Translations under genes and position numbers: made by a program
The notes under the pieces: generated by a model
Told to the model about the DNA's origin: nothing
Database searches by the model: none
The model's input: only the letters and a program-made list of their open reading frames with translations
DNA from: Caldilineaceae bacterium
GTDB taxonomy: Bacteria > Chloroflexota > Anaerolineae > Caldilineales > Caldilineaceae
Reading direction: 5' to 3'
Assembly: GCA_022821545.1 (NCBI GenBank)
Contig: JAJEDJ010000030.1
Span: 186,001-250,000 of the forward strand
Length of the DNA stretch: 64,000 bases
In this document: positions 1-8,569 of the stretch, piece after piece
How the letters are laid out: the number at the start of each line of letters is the position of its first letter
Position numbering within the stretch: the stretch's first letter is position 1

Positions 1-1548
1 GCCGGCGAGTTTCGCCGCATGCTCCAGGGCGAAGCCCCCGGCCGCCCCAACCCGCGCCTCAAGCCCCACAGCGAAGGCTTCCTGCTCCACATAAAACCCA
101 CCTACTATCACGAGAGCGTGACCCGCTTCACCCATACCTACCGGCTGGGTCTGCTCTCGACCTACCTCTTCATCGTCGAAACGATCACCGGCATTCTGCT
201 GATGATCTGGTACGCGCCCTCGCCGGAACGCGCCTACACCGACATGATCCTGCTCCTGACCAATATCCCCTTCGGCCAGTTCCTGCGCGACATGCACCGC
301 CTCGGCGCCGAAGCCATGGTGGCAATCGTCACGCTGCACATGGTCCGCTGTTATCTAACCGGCAGCTACAAACCGCCGCGCCAGTTTACCTGGTTCACCG
401 GCGTGCTGCTGCTCGTAATGACCCTGTTCCTCAGCTTTTCCGGCTATCTGCTACCCTGGGACCAGCTGGCCTTCTGGGCTGTCACCATCGGCACCTCCAT
501 GGCCGAGGCAGTACCCCCCGCCGTCGTCGGCGAAACCGTCAACCTGCTCGCCCGCGGCGCGCCCGACATCGGCGCCAACGGTCTCCTGCGCTTCTATCTG
601 CTGCACGTGCTCTTCCTGCCGCTGCTGCTGATCCTCTTCTTCTTCGTCCACTACTATAAGGTCGTCCACTTCGGCATCAGCCTGCCCGCAGACGAAGAGG
701 AAGTAGGCGAGGACACCGCCAACCGCGTCCCCGCCGACAAACGCGTCTACTATCTGCCCGACGTCCTGGTCGACGAGACCAGCTTCTTGACCGTCATGAC
801 CGCCCTCCTCATCGTCCTGACCGTCTTCTTCTTCCAGGCCCCGCTGGAACATATCGCCAACCCGCAGTCAACGCCCCTCCACACGGTCGCGCCCTGGTAC
901 TTCTACTGGCTGCAGGGGCTGCTCAAGATCGCAGACAAGTTCATCGCCGGCGTTCTGCTGCCCGGCGTGCTCCTCGTCCTGCTGATGGCCATTCCGTATC
1001 TTGACTACAACCCCAGCCGCCGCGGCAAAGACCGCAAGGTCGCCATTGTCGCCGGCATCGTCGCCGGCGTGGTCATGATCATCTGGAGCTGGATGGGCAC
1101 GCCCGAATACGCCGTCGAGGGTGCCCCATCGGTCGAAATCGTGCAGGACGTGATGCCCGAGGAAGGCTCCGGCCCCTCCCGTGAAATAGGCTACAAACAT
1201 CTCCCGCTGGGTGTCTGGCGCACTGACGAAGAATACGACGTGCATGACCACGAATTCATGGAACTGCTGCACGAATTCAATAACGCCGTCGACTACTACC
1301 GCCGGGCGGATCCCGACTTCAACGCGCCCGTCGGCATCCTGACGATATCCCAGGCGCAACCCGGGCTGAAGAAGCTGTTCTGGAAGATCACCTGGTTCGA
1401 CGCCGCGGGCGAGCCCGGCAAATATGAAAAGAGCTTCTGGCTGCACGAAGACTCCCTCTACTGGGAGCAGTACGGCTGGAAGCATCTGTTCATGGGTTAC
1501 GTTGCCGACGGGTGGAAGAGTCTGTCCGGCGCTCTTGCAGGAGAGTAA
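1..1548 (+). CDS. cytochrome b subunit of a quinol:cytochrome c oxidoreductase (5' end outside window)
   Basis: Integral membrane subunit that oxidises (mena)quinol and carries two b haems. Numbering from the first in-frame ATG (base 19), the haem-ligand histidines are H93/H107 and H196/H211. The 14/15 spacing is the b6f pattern rather than the 14/14 bc1 pattern. A fused subunit-IV part follows with APWYFYWLQ (291-299) in place of the Qo-site PEWY motif, then further membrane helices. The last ~140 residues are soluble and not recognised. The frame is open to base 1, and family members usually have a longer amphipathic N-terminus, so the true start is probably upstream of the window. The diheme cytochrome c gene begins 11 bp after the stop, which supports one respiratory operon; a Rieske gene would be expected upstream but cannot be seen. 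Confidence 0.93.
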   Translation, partial: AGEFRRMLQGEAPGRPNPRLKPHSEGFLLHIKPTYYHESVTRFTHTYRLGLLSTYLFIVETITGILLMIWYAPSPERAYTDMILLLTNIPFGQFLRDMHRLGAEAMVAIVTLHMVRCYLTGSYKPPRQFTWFTGVLLLVMTLFLSFSGYLLPWDQLAFWAVTIGTSMAEAVPPAVVGETVNLLARGAPDIGANGLLRFYLLHVLFLPLLLILFFFVHYYKVVHFGISLPADEEEVGEDTANRVPADKRVYYLPDVLVDETSFLTVMTALLIVLTVFFFQAPLEHIANPQSTPLHTVAPWYFYWLQGLLKIADKFIAGVLLPGVLLVLLMAIPYLDYNPSRRGKDRKVAIVAGIVAGVVMIIWSWMGTPEYAVEGAPSVEIVQDVMPEEGSGPSREIGYKHLPLGVWRTDEEYDVHDHEFMELLHEFNNAVDYYRRADPDFNAPVGILTISQAQPGLKKLFWKITWFDAAGEPGKYEKSFWLHEDSLYWEQYGWKHLFMGYVADGWKSLSGALAGE

Positions 1549-1559
1549 TACAAGCGACT

Positions 1560-2480
1560 ATGCACCGTCTCTACACAAGGTCACCCATCGCCAAGATAAT
1601 GTGGGGCATCCTGTCCTCACTGGTCGGCATCATCGTGCTGCTGATGGTCTTGGTAAGCGAAAATCCCCGCATGGAAGCGCAGACCATAAACTGGGAAGGC
1701 CGCTCTATCGAGAACGGCGCCAAGCTGTTCTCCGACAACTGCGTAATCTGCCACGGTCCGGATGGTCAGGGAATACTGGGCAGAGGGCCGGGACTGAACA
1801 GCTACTACTTTTTCACCGACACCGGACGCCTCAAAGACGTTGGCTGGGTCGGCTCGCTCGAAGACTACGTGAAACTGACAATCGCCGCCGGACGCCCCAG
1901 CAAGACCGACAGCCAGTGGCCGGAGGTCATGCCCACTTGGGGCGGGCAATTCGGCGGGCCGCTGCGCGGCGACCAGGTTGTGGATCTGACCAAATATGTA
2001 ATGAACTGGAAAGAGTCCGCCCTGGCCCAGTCGCCGGACGAAGACCCCTTCCAACCCTTCGATGACGTCTTCAGACCGGCCGAGTTCCAGAACACGGCCC
2101 ATATCCTGCTCAGCGAAGAAGAGCAGGCCGCGGCCCTCGAAGAGTACAGGGCCCGCAACATCCGCTCGCCCCAGGAGATCTGGACCGGCGAAGCCTGTTT
2201 CGCCTGCCACAACCTCGACGAGCGGCAGGTCGACGTTGCCGGTCAGAATGGCCCCAACATGGCCGACCTCTTTGAACGAGCCGGCAGCCGCATCGAAGGC
2301 ATGACCGCGGAAGAGTACGTCTACGAAAGCATCGTCGCTCCCGCAGCCTATCTGGTCGAAACATATGAAGACGCCGGCGCGATGCCGCAGAATTTCGCCG
2401 AAAAGCTGAGCGAAGACGAAATCCAGGCCCTTGTCGCCTGGCTGCTCAATCCCGACCGGGAGCTATTGACAGAGGAGTAA
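1560..2480 (+). CDS. membrane-anchored diheme cytochrome c of the bc complex
   Basis: 306-residue electron-transfer protein. One N-terminal membrane segment (about residues 13-33) anchors two c-type domains. Haem-binding motifs are C61-V-I-C64-H65 and C213-F-A-C216-H217. Likely axial methionines lie in EVMPTWGG (about 124) and in AMPQNF near the C-terminus. The start chosen is the ATG at 1560, after AGGAGAG at 1539-1545. A longer frame from 1512 would overlap the cytochrome b gene by 37 bp and add a basic stretch with no family support. Placed directly after cytochrome b, it is most likely the cytochrome c1-equivalent that receives electrons from the Rieske centre and hands them to an oxidase. 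Confidence 0.9.
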   Translation: MHRLYTRSPIAKIMWGILSSLVGIIVLLMVLVSENPRMEAQTINWEGRSIENGAKLFSDNCVICHGPDGQGILGRGPGLNSYYFFTDTGRLKDVGWVGSLEDYVKLTIAAGRPSKTDSQWPEVMPTWGGQFGGPLRGDQVVDLTKYVMNWKESALAQSPDEDPFQPFDDVFRPAEFQNTAHILLSEEEQAAALEEYRARNIRSPQEIWTGEACFACHNLDERQVDVAGQNGPNMADLFERAGSRIEGMTAEEYVYESIVAPAAYLVETYEDAGAMPQNFAEKLSEDEIQALVAWLLNPDRELLTEE

Positions 2481-2502
2481 TGAGCGAGGGGAGTGGAGTT
2501 GC

Positions 2503-3201
2503 GTGCCCCAACGTTTCCGAAACCGCCGCCACGCCGGCGCGCTGCTCGGGGCCGTGCTCCGAGAGCAGGATGCTGTCTTTCCCCTCATTCTCGGCCTCCC
2601 GCGGGGAGGCGTTCCGGTTGCCAGCGAGGTCGCCCGCGTCCTGAATGCCCCCCTCGACGTCTGGCTCGTACGCAAACTCGGTGTGCCGGGCCAGACTGAG
2701 TTGGCCTTCGGCGCGATTGCCGAAGGCGGCGTCCAGGTGATCAACCGGGAGGTCGTCGCCCAACAGCAGCTGGGCGATGATAGCATCCGGAAGATCTCGC
2801 GCAAGCAGCAGCATGAACTCTCCCGCCGCGCCCAGCTTTTCCGCCGCGGGCGCGCGCCCGCCCCAATCCGGGGCCGCACCATCTTCCTCATCGACGACGG
2901 TCTGGCCACAGGAGCCTCCATGCGCGCCGCCATCCACGCATTGATCCAGCGCGAGCCGCGCGCAATCGTACCCGCTGTCCCCGTCGCCCCATCCCGTACC
3001 ATCGCCGAACTGAACTCCCAGGCTGCGACAACCGCCGCCGAACCCGCGCGCGCCGGTTGCGTCAGCCGCGCCGTCGCCCTGCTGACGCCCTCGCCTTTTT
3101 GGGGGGTCGGCGCCTGGTATGACGACTTTCGCCAGGTCCGCGATTCCGAGGTCGTCCGGCTTCTCGACGCACATGCCCGTTCCGGAAGCGGCCCGCCATG
3201 A
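2503..3201 (+). CDS. predicted phosphoribosyltransferase (COG1926-like)
   Basis: 232-residue cytoplasmic protein of the PRTase fold. The signature PRPP-binding loop is FLIDDGLATGAS, about residues 128-139, with the two acidic residues followed by the TGAS turn. An earlier GLPRGGVPVA segment (31-40) is the usual N-terminal diphosphate-binding region. The start is a GTG at 2503, 22 bp after the cytochrome c stop, preceded by the purine-rich GAGGGGAGTGGAG. Family members of this size are stand-alone PRTases whose substrate is usually unknown, so no base specificity is assigned. Co-orientation with the cytochrome genes may be read-through rather than a functional link. Confidence 0.8.
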   Translation: MPQRFRNRRHAGALLGAVLREQDAVFPLILGLPRGGVPVASEVARVLNAPLDVWLVRKLGVPGQTELAFGAIAEGGVQVINREVVAQQQLGDDSIRKISRKQQHELSRRAQLFRRGRAPAPIRGRTIFLIDDGLATGASMRAAIHALIQREPRAIVPAVPVAPSRTIAELNSQAATTAAEPARAGCVSRAVALLTPSPFWGVGAWYDDFRQVRDSEVVRLLDAHARSGSGPP

Positions 3202-3257
3202 TTCGCCTGCGCCTTTGCGCCCGCACTCCAGCAACTGTTATCCTGTTTTTTCGCCAC

Positions 3258-3285
3258 TTGACACCGGTATCAGTAGCCATATAAT
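3258..3285 (+). promoter_or_regulatory. sigma70-type promoter of the sugar ABC / dioxygenase gene row
   Basis: TTGACA at 3258-3263 and TATAAT at 3280-3285, separated by 16 bp, both matching the consensus hexamers exactly. The expected start of transcription is near 3292, giving a leader of about 50 nt that ends in AAAGGAG before the ATG at 3344. It sits in the 142-bp gap after the phosphoribosyltransferase gene and separates the respiratory genes from the transport genes. Confidence 0.75.
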
Positions 3286-3343
3286 CTACACAATCCCCTC
3301 CAGGTTCATCGGTGGGCGTTCAACACCTAAAGGAGACGCAACC

Positions 3344-4738
3344 ATGCAACGAAATCTATCAAGACGTGACTTCCTTAAGACTGCGGCCTTGACGGGTGGA
3401 GCGGCCGCCTTGGCCGCCTGCGTAGCCCCCGCGGCCCCAGGCTCCGAGGGCGCGGAGAGTGAAGTCGCGATGGCCCCCGTCGAGATTCAATGGTGGTCCT
3501 TCCCCCTTGGCCTGCCCGGCGACATTCTTCCTCATGGGACGTGGGAACAGGAAAGGGCGGACGTCTACAGCGATATGACCGAGGGTGTCACCATCAGCTA
3601 CCAGGCCGTGGGATGGGACTCGATTGTCAAGGTTCAGACCTCAATCGCATCCGGCAATCCTCCCCATACGGTCCTGCGCGCCAGCGTTGACGGCATCATC
3701 CAGGCCCTGCAATCCGACGTTGCCGTAGAGATCGAGCTTCCCCAGGAGTTCCAGGATGACCTTCCCGCAGGCTGGTACGAAGGCATGCACTTCAGGGGCA
3801 AGAACTACATGGTGCCCTTCTATACCCTTGCCAACGGCATGGCCCTCAACCTCGACATCGTGGCTGAGGCCGGCGTAGACCATCTGCTTCCCCAAGCGCC
3901 GGAACGGACCTGGAACTTCGACGACTACCTGACCATGATGCAGGCCTGCACCTTTGAACGGGATGACGGCTCGCAGGTCTGGGGCGCGGTGTTCTCGGCC
4001 GCGGAGACGAATCCCTTCTTCTACTGGCCGGACCAGGTCCTCAGCTGGAACTGGGGAACGGACACCGTAGAGTTTCGAGGCGGCGAGTGGGTCTGCAAAC
4101 TGGCCGAAGAGGAAGGCATCGCCTGGCTGCAGTGGCTGCAGGACCTCTACTTCGTGCATGGCGTTATCCCCAACCCGAACGGCCTCAGCGCCAGCCGCTG
4201 GGACTACTTCTTCCAGAAGTCCCTGCTCGGCGGAATCGGCCCCAGCATCGGCTGGTCGCAGCGCCCCGGCGTAGAGGTCGATCCCGATACGCTGGTCGTC
4301 ACTGATACCGAGCGCGACATTAGATGGATTTTCGTCCAGCCCCCCACCAATCCGGGCGTCCCGCACTCCCTCTACTGGGGCGGACCGATGCTGGATGTCA
4401 ATTCGATCGTCTACCGCGCCGGCGGCGCCAATGAGATTGGCCCTTCCATCGACTTCGCGCTCTGGCTCTCCAATAGAGAGAACCAGAAGTGGATAGCGCA
4501 GTACCTGCTGCCCGCCCGCGTCTCCGCAGTTGAAGGCGTCACCAACCCCATGCTGGAATGGCACTACGAGCACTACATTCCCTATGGACGCCAGAGAGCC
4601 TCCGCTCACGGCGGCCGCGCCCGAGAGACCGTTGAGCAGCTGGAACTCGTGCATCAGAAGATCTTCCTGCCCACGCCTCCGGAAGAAGCGGTCCAGGACT
4701 TCTGCGCCACGATCGCAAGTCTGGATTGGTACGTCTAA
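3344..4738 (+). CDS. sugar-type ABC transporter substrate-binding lipoprotein, Tat signal
   Basis: 464-residue solute-binding protein of the extracellular family-1 (sugar) type. The N-terminus has a twin-arginine motif S-R-R-D-F-L-K (6-12), a hydrophobic stretch and a lipobox LAAC with C26, so a folded, lipid-anchored export product is expected. The mature part begins with an EIQWWSFP-type strand typical of the family. The start is the ATG at 3344 with AAAGGAG 8 bp upstream; the longer open frame from 3119 would run across the promoter and is rejected. Two permease genes follow, with a perfect hairpin in between. The substrate is unknown; sugars or sugar-like compounds are the usual ligands of this family. 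Confidence 0.88.
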   Translation: MQRNLSRRDFLKTAALTGGAAALAACVAPAAPGSEGAESEVAMAPVEIQWWSFPLGLPGDILPHGTWEQERADVYSDMTEGVTISYQAVGWDSIVKVQTSIASGNPPHTVLRASVDGIIQALQSDVAVEIELPQEFQDDLPAGWYEGMHFRGKNYMVPFYTLANGMALNLDIVAEAGVDHLLPQAPERTWNFDDYLTMMQACTFERDDGSQVWGAVFSAAETNPFFYWPDQVLSWNWGTDTVEFRGGEWVCKLAEEEGIAWLQWLQDLYFVHGVIPNPNGLSASRWDYFFQKSLLGGIGPSIGWSQRPGVEVDPDTLVVTDTERDIRWIFVQPPTNPGVPHSLYWGGPMLDVNSIVYRAGGANEIGPSIDFALWLSNRENQKWIAQYLLPARVSAVEGVTNPMLEWHYEHYIPYGRQRASAHGGRARETVEQLELVHQKIFLPTPPEEAVQDFCATIASLDWYV

Positions 4739-4750
4739 GGTTCAATAACT

Positions 4751-4800
4751 GGCACTGCGTATTGCGTGGGCCCCGAGGCCGCCCTGCAATACGCAGTGCC
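4751..4800 (+). promoter_or_regulatory. perfect intercistronic hairpin between binding-protein and permease genes
   Basis: A 15-bp perfect inverted repeat: GGCACTGCGTATTGC at 4751-4765 and its exact complement at 4786-4800, with a 20-nt loop. There is no T-run after it, so it is not a classical terminator. Its place between a binding-protein gene and its permease gene is where bacteria often put a 3'-end stabilising or attenuating hairpin that makes binding protein in excess over permease. The repeat ends 10 bp before the chosen permease ATG, so it could also hide that ribosome-binding region. Confidence 0.7.
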
Positions 4801-4810
4801 CTTCACAAAC

Positions 4811-5758
4811 ATGACCGATAGAGTAGACAAAATAGGCGGCGCCTGGCGCCAGGGACCAAAGACGTTCCCGTGGCCGCGCCTGACGAACGCCCAGTCGGAA
4901 AAAATGTGGGGCTTTCTCCTGATCGCCCCCTTCATGATCTTTTTTGCAGTCTTCTTCCTCCTTCCCTATGGCATGGTCATCTGGTTGAGCGTCGTCGACT
5001 GGCATCCGCGCGGCGTCACCGAGTACGTGGGCCTGCAGAACTACGTCGACGTCGTCGAAATGCCCAGCGCCCAGAAGTCGATGTTCAACTCCTTCTACTA
5101 CGCGTTGATGGTCGTACCTGTCTCCACGGCACTCTCCCTTCTGACTGCCGTTCTCATCGTCTCATTGCGCAGCAGTTCCCTGCGTAGCTTCTTTCAGGCC
5201 GCATTCTACCTTCCCGGAGTCATTTCCGGCCTGGCCGTAGCCATTATCTGGCGCTTCGTCTTTGATTTTCATGTGGGCGTGCTCAACTACTTCCTCTCGC
5301 TGGTCAAATTGGAACCTGTCAACTGGCTGGGAAACATATATGCGGCCCTGCCCTCCCTGGCCGGTATGGCCATCGTTTCCAGCAACGGCGTAGCGATTAT
5401 CATCTTCTGCGCCGCGCTCCTCAGCATTCCTTCCAGCCTGTACGACGCTGCCGCCGTCGACGGCGCCGCCTTCTGGCGCAAGCATTGGTCGATCACATTG
5501 CCGCTGCTGACCCCGGCCATGCTGTATGTGATCGTCGTCTCCACGCTCGGCGCGCTTCAGGTCTTTGTGCCCGTCTACGTGCTGACGCGCGGCGGGCCTG
5601 TCCACAGCACCATCACAGTCGGTTACTATATCTACAACCAGTTGATATTCTACGCCAACGCCGGCACCGCCGCCGCCGCCGGACTGCTTCTCCTCGTGGC
5701 GACCGTCGGCTTTACCATTTTCCAGTTCCGCCGCTTCTCCCAGGTTGTGGAATTCTGA
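4811..5758 (+). CDS. sugar ABC transporter permease, MalF/UgpA type
   Basis: 315-residue inner-membrane permease. About six membrane segments are seen, starting with WGFLLIAPFMIFFAVFFLLP. The cytoplasmic EAA loop that docks the ATPase reads A-A-A-V-D-G-A-A-F-W-R-K-H-W-S-I-T-L-P near residues 215-235. The start chosen is the ATG at 4811; an in-frame GTG at 4766 would lie in the loop of the intercistronic hairpin. No strong ribosome-binding site is seen for either start. It pairs with the next gene. No ATP-binding subunit is encoded nearby. Confidence 0.85.
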   Translation: MTDRVDKIGGAWRQGPKTFPWPRLTNAQSEKMWGFLLIAPFMIFFAVFFLLPYGMVIWLSVVDWHPRGVTEYVGLQNYVDVVEMPSAQKSMFNSFYYALMVVPVSTALSLLTAVLIVSLRSSSLRSFFQAAFYLPGVISGLAVAIIWRFVFDFHVGVLNYFLSLVKLEPVNWLGNIYAALPSLAGMAIVSSNGVAIIIFCAALLSIPSSLYDAAAVDGAAFWRKHWSITLPLLTPAMLYVIVVSTLGALQVFVPVYVLTRGGPVHSTITVGYYIYNQLIFYANAGTAAAAGLLLLVATVGFTIFQFRRFSQVVEF

Positions 5759-5773
5759 ACCGAAGGCCCGAAC

Positions 5774-6694
5774 ATGGCGACCCAAACCAGGCTGAACAGA
5801 CAGACGCCTTCACTCATAGAGACCTTGCAGCTGCGCCTTCTGCCCGAAGGTTCTGCCAGCGCAATACGCTACCTCGCGCTGCTGATGGTCCTGGTGCTTG
5901 CCGGCATCTCCCTCTTCCCACTCTACTGGGCACTGATCACCAGTTTCAAACATCCCTCGGACGTCGCCACCATTCCGCCCTCCTTTGTCTTGACGCGGCC
6001 CGTTCTCAAAAACTACGTCGATCTCATGACAGGCAGCGGCGTCGCCAACTCGCCGGTATTGAAATGGTTCTGGAACAGCGTCTTTACGGGCGCCGTCTTT
6101 ACGCTGGGCGTAGTCCTCGTGGCCTCCCTGGCCGGATACAGCTTCGCCCGCAAGCGTTTTCCGGGACGCGACAAACTGTTCTGGCTCATCATCAGCACAA
6201 TGCTCGTACCGGCCTGGTCGACACTGATCGCCTCCTACGTCCTGACCCTGAAACTTGGCATGCACGACACCTACTGGGCCCTGATCCTGCCGGGTCTGGC
6301 CTCTCCCTTCGCCCTTTTCCTCTTCCGCCAGTTCGCCGTGACCCTGCCGGACGAGCTGTTCCAGGCCGCCCGCATCGACGGCGCCCATGAACTGCAGCTC
6401 TGGTACTTGATCACCCTTCCCCTGTCCAGGCCCGTTCTGGCAACGCTCGCCATCTTCACCTTTACCTACCACTGGAACGACTTTCTTTGGCCGCTGCTGG
6501 TGCTGAACAAACCGCAGATCTATACCATGCCTGTGGGCGTATCCATCATCATGTTCCAGCTGAAAGGCACCGGCCCCGCCTACGGGATAGGAATGTCTGC
6601 CGCAATTCTCATGTCGGTCCTGCCGATCGTCGCCTTTGTACTGATGCAAAAACAGATGATCCAGGGGATCACCATCGGGTCCCTGAAGGGATAG
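5774..6694 (+). CDS. sugar ABC transporter permease, MalG/UgpE type
   Basis: 306-residue partner permease with six predicted membrane segments. The EAA loop is Q-A-A-R-I-D-G-A-H-E-L-Q-L-W near residues 200-213, followed by the usual ITLPLSRPVLATL helix. It lies 15 bp after the first permease. Together with the binding protein it makes an importer that must borrow an ATPase encoded elsewhere; in other bacteria a shared MsmX/UgpC-like ATPase serves several sugar importers. The dioxygenase genes follow after 30 bp, so transport and oxidation are probably co-transcribed. Confidence 0.86.
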   Translation: MATQTRLNRQTPSLIETLQLRLLPEGSASAIRYLALLMVLVLAGISLFPLYWALITSFKHPSDVATIPPSFVLTRPVLKNYVDLMTGSGVANSPVLKWFWNSVFTGAVFTLGVVLVASLAGYSFARKRFPGRDKLFWLIISTMLVPAWSTLIASYVLTLKLGMHDTYWALILPGLASPFALFLFRQFAVTLPDELFQAARIDGAHELQLWYLITLPLSRPVLATLAIFTFTYHWNDFLWPLLVLNKPQIYTMPVGVSIIMFQLKGTGPAYGIGMSAAILMSVLPIVAFVLMQKQMIQGITIGSLKG

Positions 6695-6724
6695 GTCAGC
6701 CAGCGTTATCGCGAGGAGCTTTCC

Positions 6725-7630
6725 ATGGATTACAGTCACATTGAAAAACCGGACCTGGGCTATCGCTACGAATTCAGCGTCGATGAACTGGATGCCATGA
6801 ATGAGTGTGTCGAAGCCCACGGCTTCGCCATCATAAAGAACGTCTTGACCGAAGAGCTCGTGCAGGAGCTTCAGGAATCGGTGGTGGAGGTCCTCGATCC
6901 GGACGGCACGCTGGGCGCGGGCAACAGCTTTACGCATACCGCCTTCGTCGAGCATTCGCCGGCCACCTGGAAACTGTTCGACCATGAGCCCTTCATGCGC
7001 GTGAACCGCTTCTACTGCGGTGACGGCGGATTGACCATTCACCGCTCTGCCGCCATTATCCGCAATCCCGGCTCCGACCCGTTGGGATGGCACACAGACT
7101 GGCATGGATTTTCCGAGGGTCCGCCGCAAAACGCGGGCGACGTGCTGAACAAGTTTCTCCTGCCCTCCGGCCTCTGGTTCTACATCACCGGCTCCTTCCC
7201 CAAGCACGGCGGCCTCGCCGTCATCGAGGACTCCCACGTGGCAGACTGGGAAGGGCCTGAAGGATTCCAGCTCACCCCGGACAAACGCTCATTCCACCCC
7301 ATAGGGACCGAGCCGCACAACTACGTCGGCTTCGACGTGCCCGGCCTGGTGCCCCTCTTCGGCGAGCCTGTCGATCAGCTTGTCTTCGCCACGCGCACAT
7401 ACCACGCCGCCTTTCCCAACCGCATCGACCGCGTCCGGCTCTCCTGCGGCGTCGGCTTCCGCCCCAAGGAATACAAGATTGACGCGCCCTGGCCGCTTCC
7501 CGATACGGCAAAGGCGTTCAAGAAAGCGCTTCCTCAGCGTTTTCAGCACTATGTGGAGGAATATACCGGCATCCAGAATGACTGGCGGCCCGATGATGCC
7601 GGACCGCAAGCCGACGCCATGATGGGGTAG
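6725..7630 (+). CDS. phytanoyl-CoA dioxygenase family protein, copy 1 of 3
   Basis: 301-residue Fe(II)/2-oxoglutarate oxygenase of the PhyH family. The facial triad is H123-x-D125 (in GWHTDWHGF) and a distal H227 (in TRTYHAAF), and the 2-oxoglutarate-binding arginine is R236 or R238 in RIDRVRLSCG. AGGAG lies 6 nt before the ATG. It differs from copies 2 and 3 at the first shell: W-H follows the HTD motif where the others have F-C, and it lacks the N-R-G-P stretch near residue 143. That suggests a different pocket. Substrates of bacterial PhyH proteins range from lipids to sugars and phosphonates and cannot be read from sequence here. Confidence 0.87.
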   Translation: MDYSHIEKPDLGYRYEFSVDELDAMNECVEAHGFAIIKNVLTEELVQELQESVVEVLDPDGTLGAGNSFTHTAFVEHSPATWKLFDHEPFMRVNRFYCGDGGLTIHRSAAIIRNPGSDPLGWHTDWHGFSEGPPQNAGDVLNKFLLPSGLWFYITGSFPKHGGLAVIEDSHVADWEGPEGFQLTPDKRSFHPIGTEPHNYVGFDVPGLVPLFGEPVDQLVFATRTYHAAFPNRIDRVRLSCGVGFRPKEYKIDAPWPLPDTAKAFKKALPQRFQHYVEEYTGIQNDWRPDDAGPQADAMMG

Positions 7631-7636
7631 CGCCGA

Positions 7637-8524
7637 ATGGACTACAGCAACATCAGGAAACCGGAACTGGGCTACCGCTACGAGTTTACGCTCGACGAGT
7701 TGGACGCCGCCCAGGACTGTATCGACGCCCACGGCTTCGCGATAATCAAGAAGGTGCTTCCCCCTGAACTGTTGCAGGAGCTCCAGGAGTCGGTCAAACG
7801 GATTCTAGACCCGGACGGCGCGCTGGGAGAGGGAAACAGTTCCACCCACTCCTACTTCATCGAACACTCTCCAGCCATGTGGAAGCTGTTCGACCACGAA
7901 CCCTACCTGCGTGCCCAGCGCGCCTTTTGCCGGTCCGAGGACATCTCCATCCTGCGCACCGCCGCGATCCTGCGCAATCCCGGTTCCGCGCCGCTCGCGT
8001 GGCACTCAGATTTCTGCGGCTTCTCCAACGGTCCCCGCAAATTTTCGGGCGACGTACTCAACCGCGGCCCCTGGCCGTCCGGCCTCTGGTTCTACATCAC
8101 CGGCTCCCATCCCGTACATGGCGGCCTGGCGCTCATCGAAGACTCCCACTTAACGGACTGGACGCCCCCCGAAGGCTTCCGGTTCACGCCCGATCGCCGC
8201 TCCTTTCACAAGAAAGGGACCGAGCCGCAGAGGTACGTCGGCTTCGACGTGCCGGGACTGGTGCCCGTCTTCACCGATCCCTGCGACCAGATCGTATTCG
8301 CTTCCCGTACCTACCATGCCGCCTTCCCCAATCGCACAGATCGCGTTCGGCTCTCCTGTGCCGTCATCTACCGCCCGCGTGACTTCAAGATCGACGCGCC
8401 CTGGCCCCTCTCCGAGGACGCGCAGGCCTTCCTGGAGGCTTTCCCCCAGCGACTGCAACCGTATGTTGAAGGCTATGTTGGGATCGACGACGACTGGAGC
8501 GGCGATGAAGGAATGATGGGATAG
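7637..8524 (+). CDS. phytanoyl-CoA dioxygenase family protein, copy 2 of 3
   Basis: 295-residue paralogue of its neighbours, colinear over the full length and sharing the N-terminal pattern M-D-Y-S-x-I. The metal triad is complete: H123-x-D125 (in AWHSDFCGF) plus the distal histidine in SRTYHAAF, and the following arginine pair in TDRVRLSCA is kept. It starts only 6 bp after the stop of copy 1, with little ribosome-binding signal, so translation is probably coupled. Copies 2 and 3 are visibly more alike than either is to copy 1, which points to two rounds of duplication. Confidence 0.87.
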   Translation: MDYSNIRKPELGYRYEFTLDELDAAQDCIDAHGFAIIKKVLPPELLQELQESVKRILDPDGALGEGNSSTHSYFIEHSPAMWKLFDHEPYLRAQRAFCRSEDISILRTAAILRNPGSAPLAWHSDFCGFSNGPRKFSGDVLNRGPWPSGLWFYITGSHPVHGGLALIEDSHLTDWTPPEGFRFTPDRRSFHKKGTEPQRYVGFDVPGLVPVFTDPCDQIVFASRTYHAAFPNRTDRVRLSCAVIYRPRDFKIDAPWPLSEDAQAFLEAFPQRLQPYVEGYVGIDDDWSGDEGMMG

Positions 8525-8569
8525 GTGAAGCCGTCGCCGCTTTGGGCCTAACTTCAAGAGGAGCTTGGA

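Noticed and set aside
5810..7237. Long open frame (475 codons) on the minus strand
   Set aside because: Antisense to the permease and first dioxygenase, whose motifs are clear; composition is Asp/Gly/His-rich as expected of a shadow frame in GC-rich DNA.
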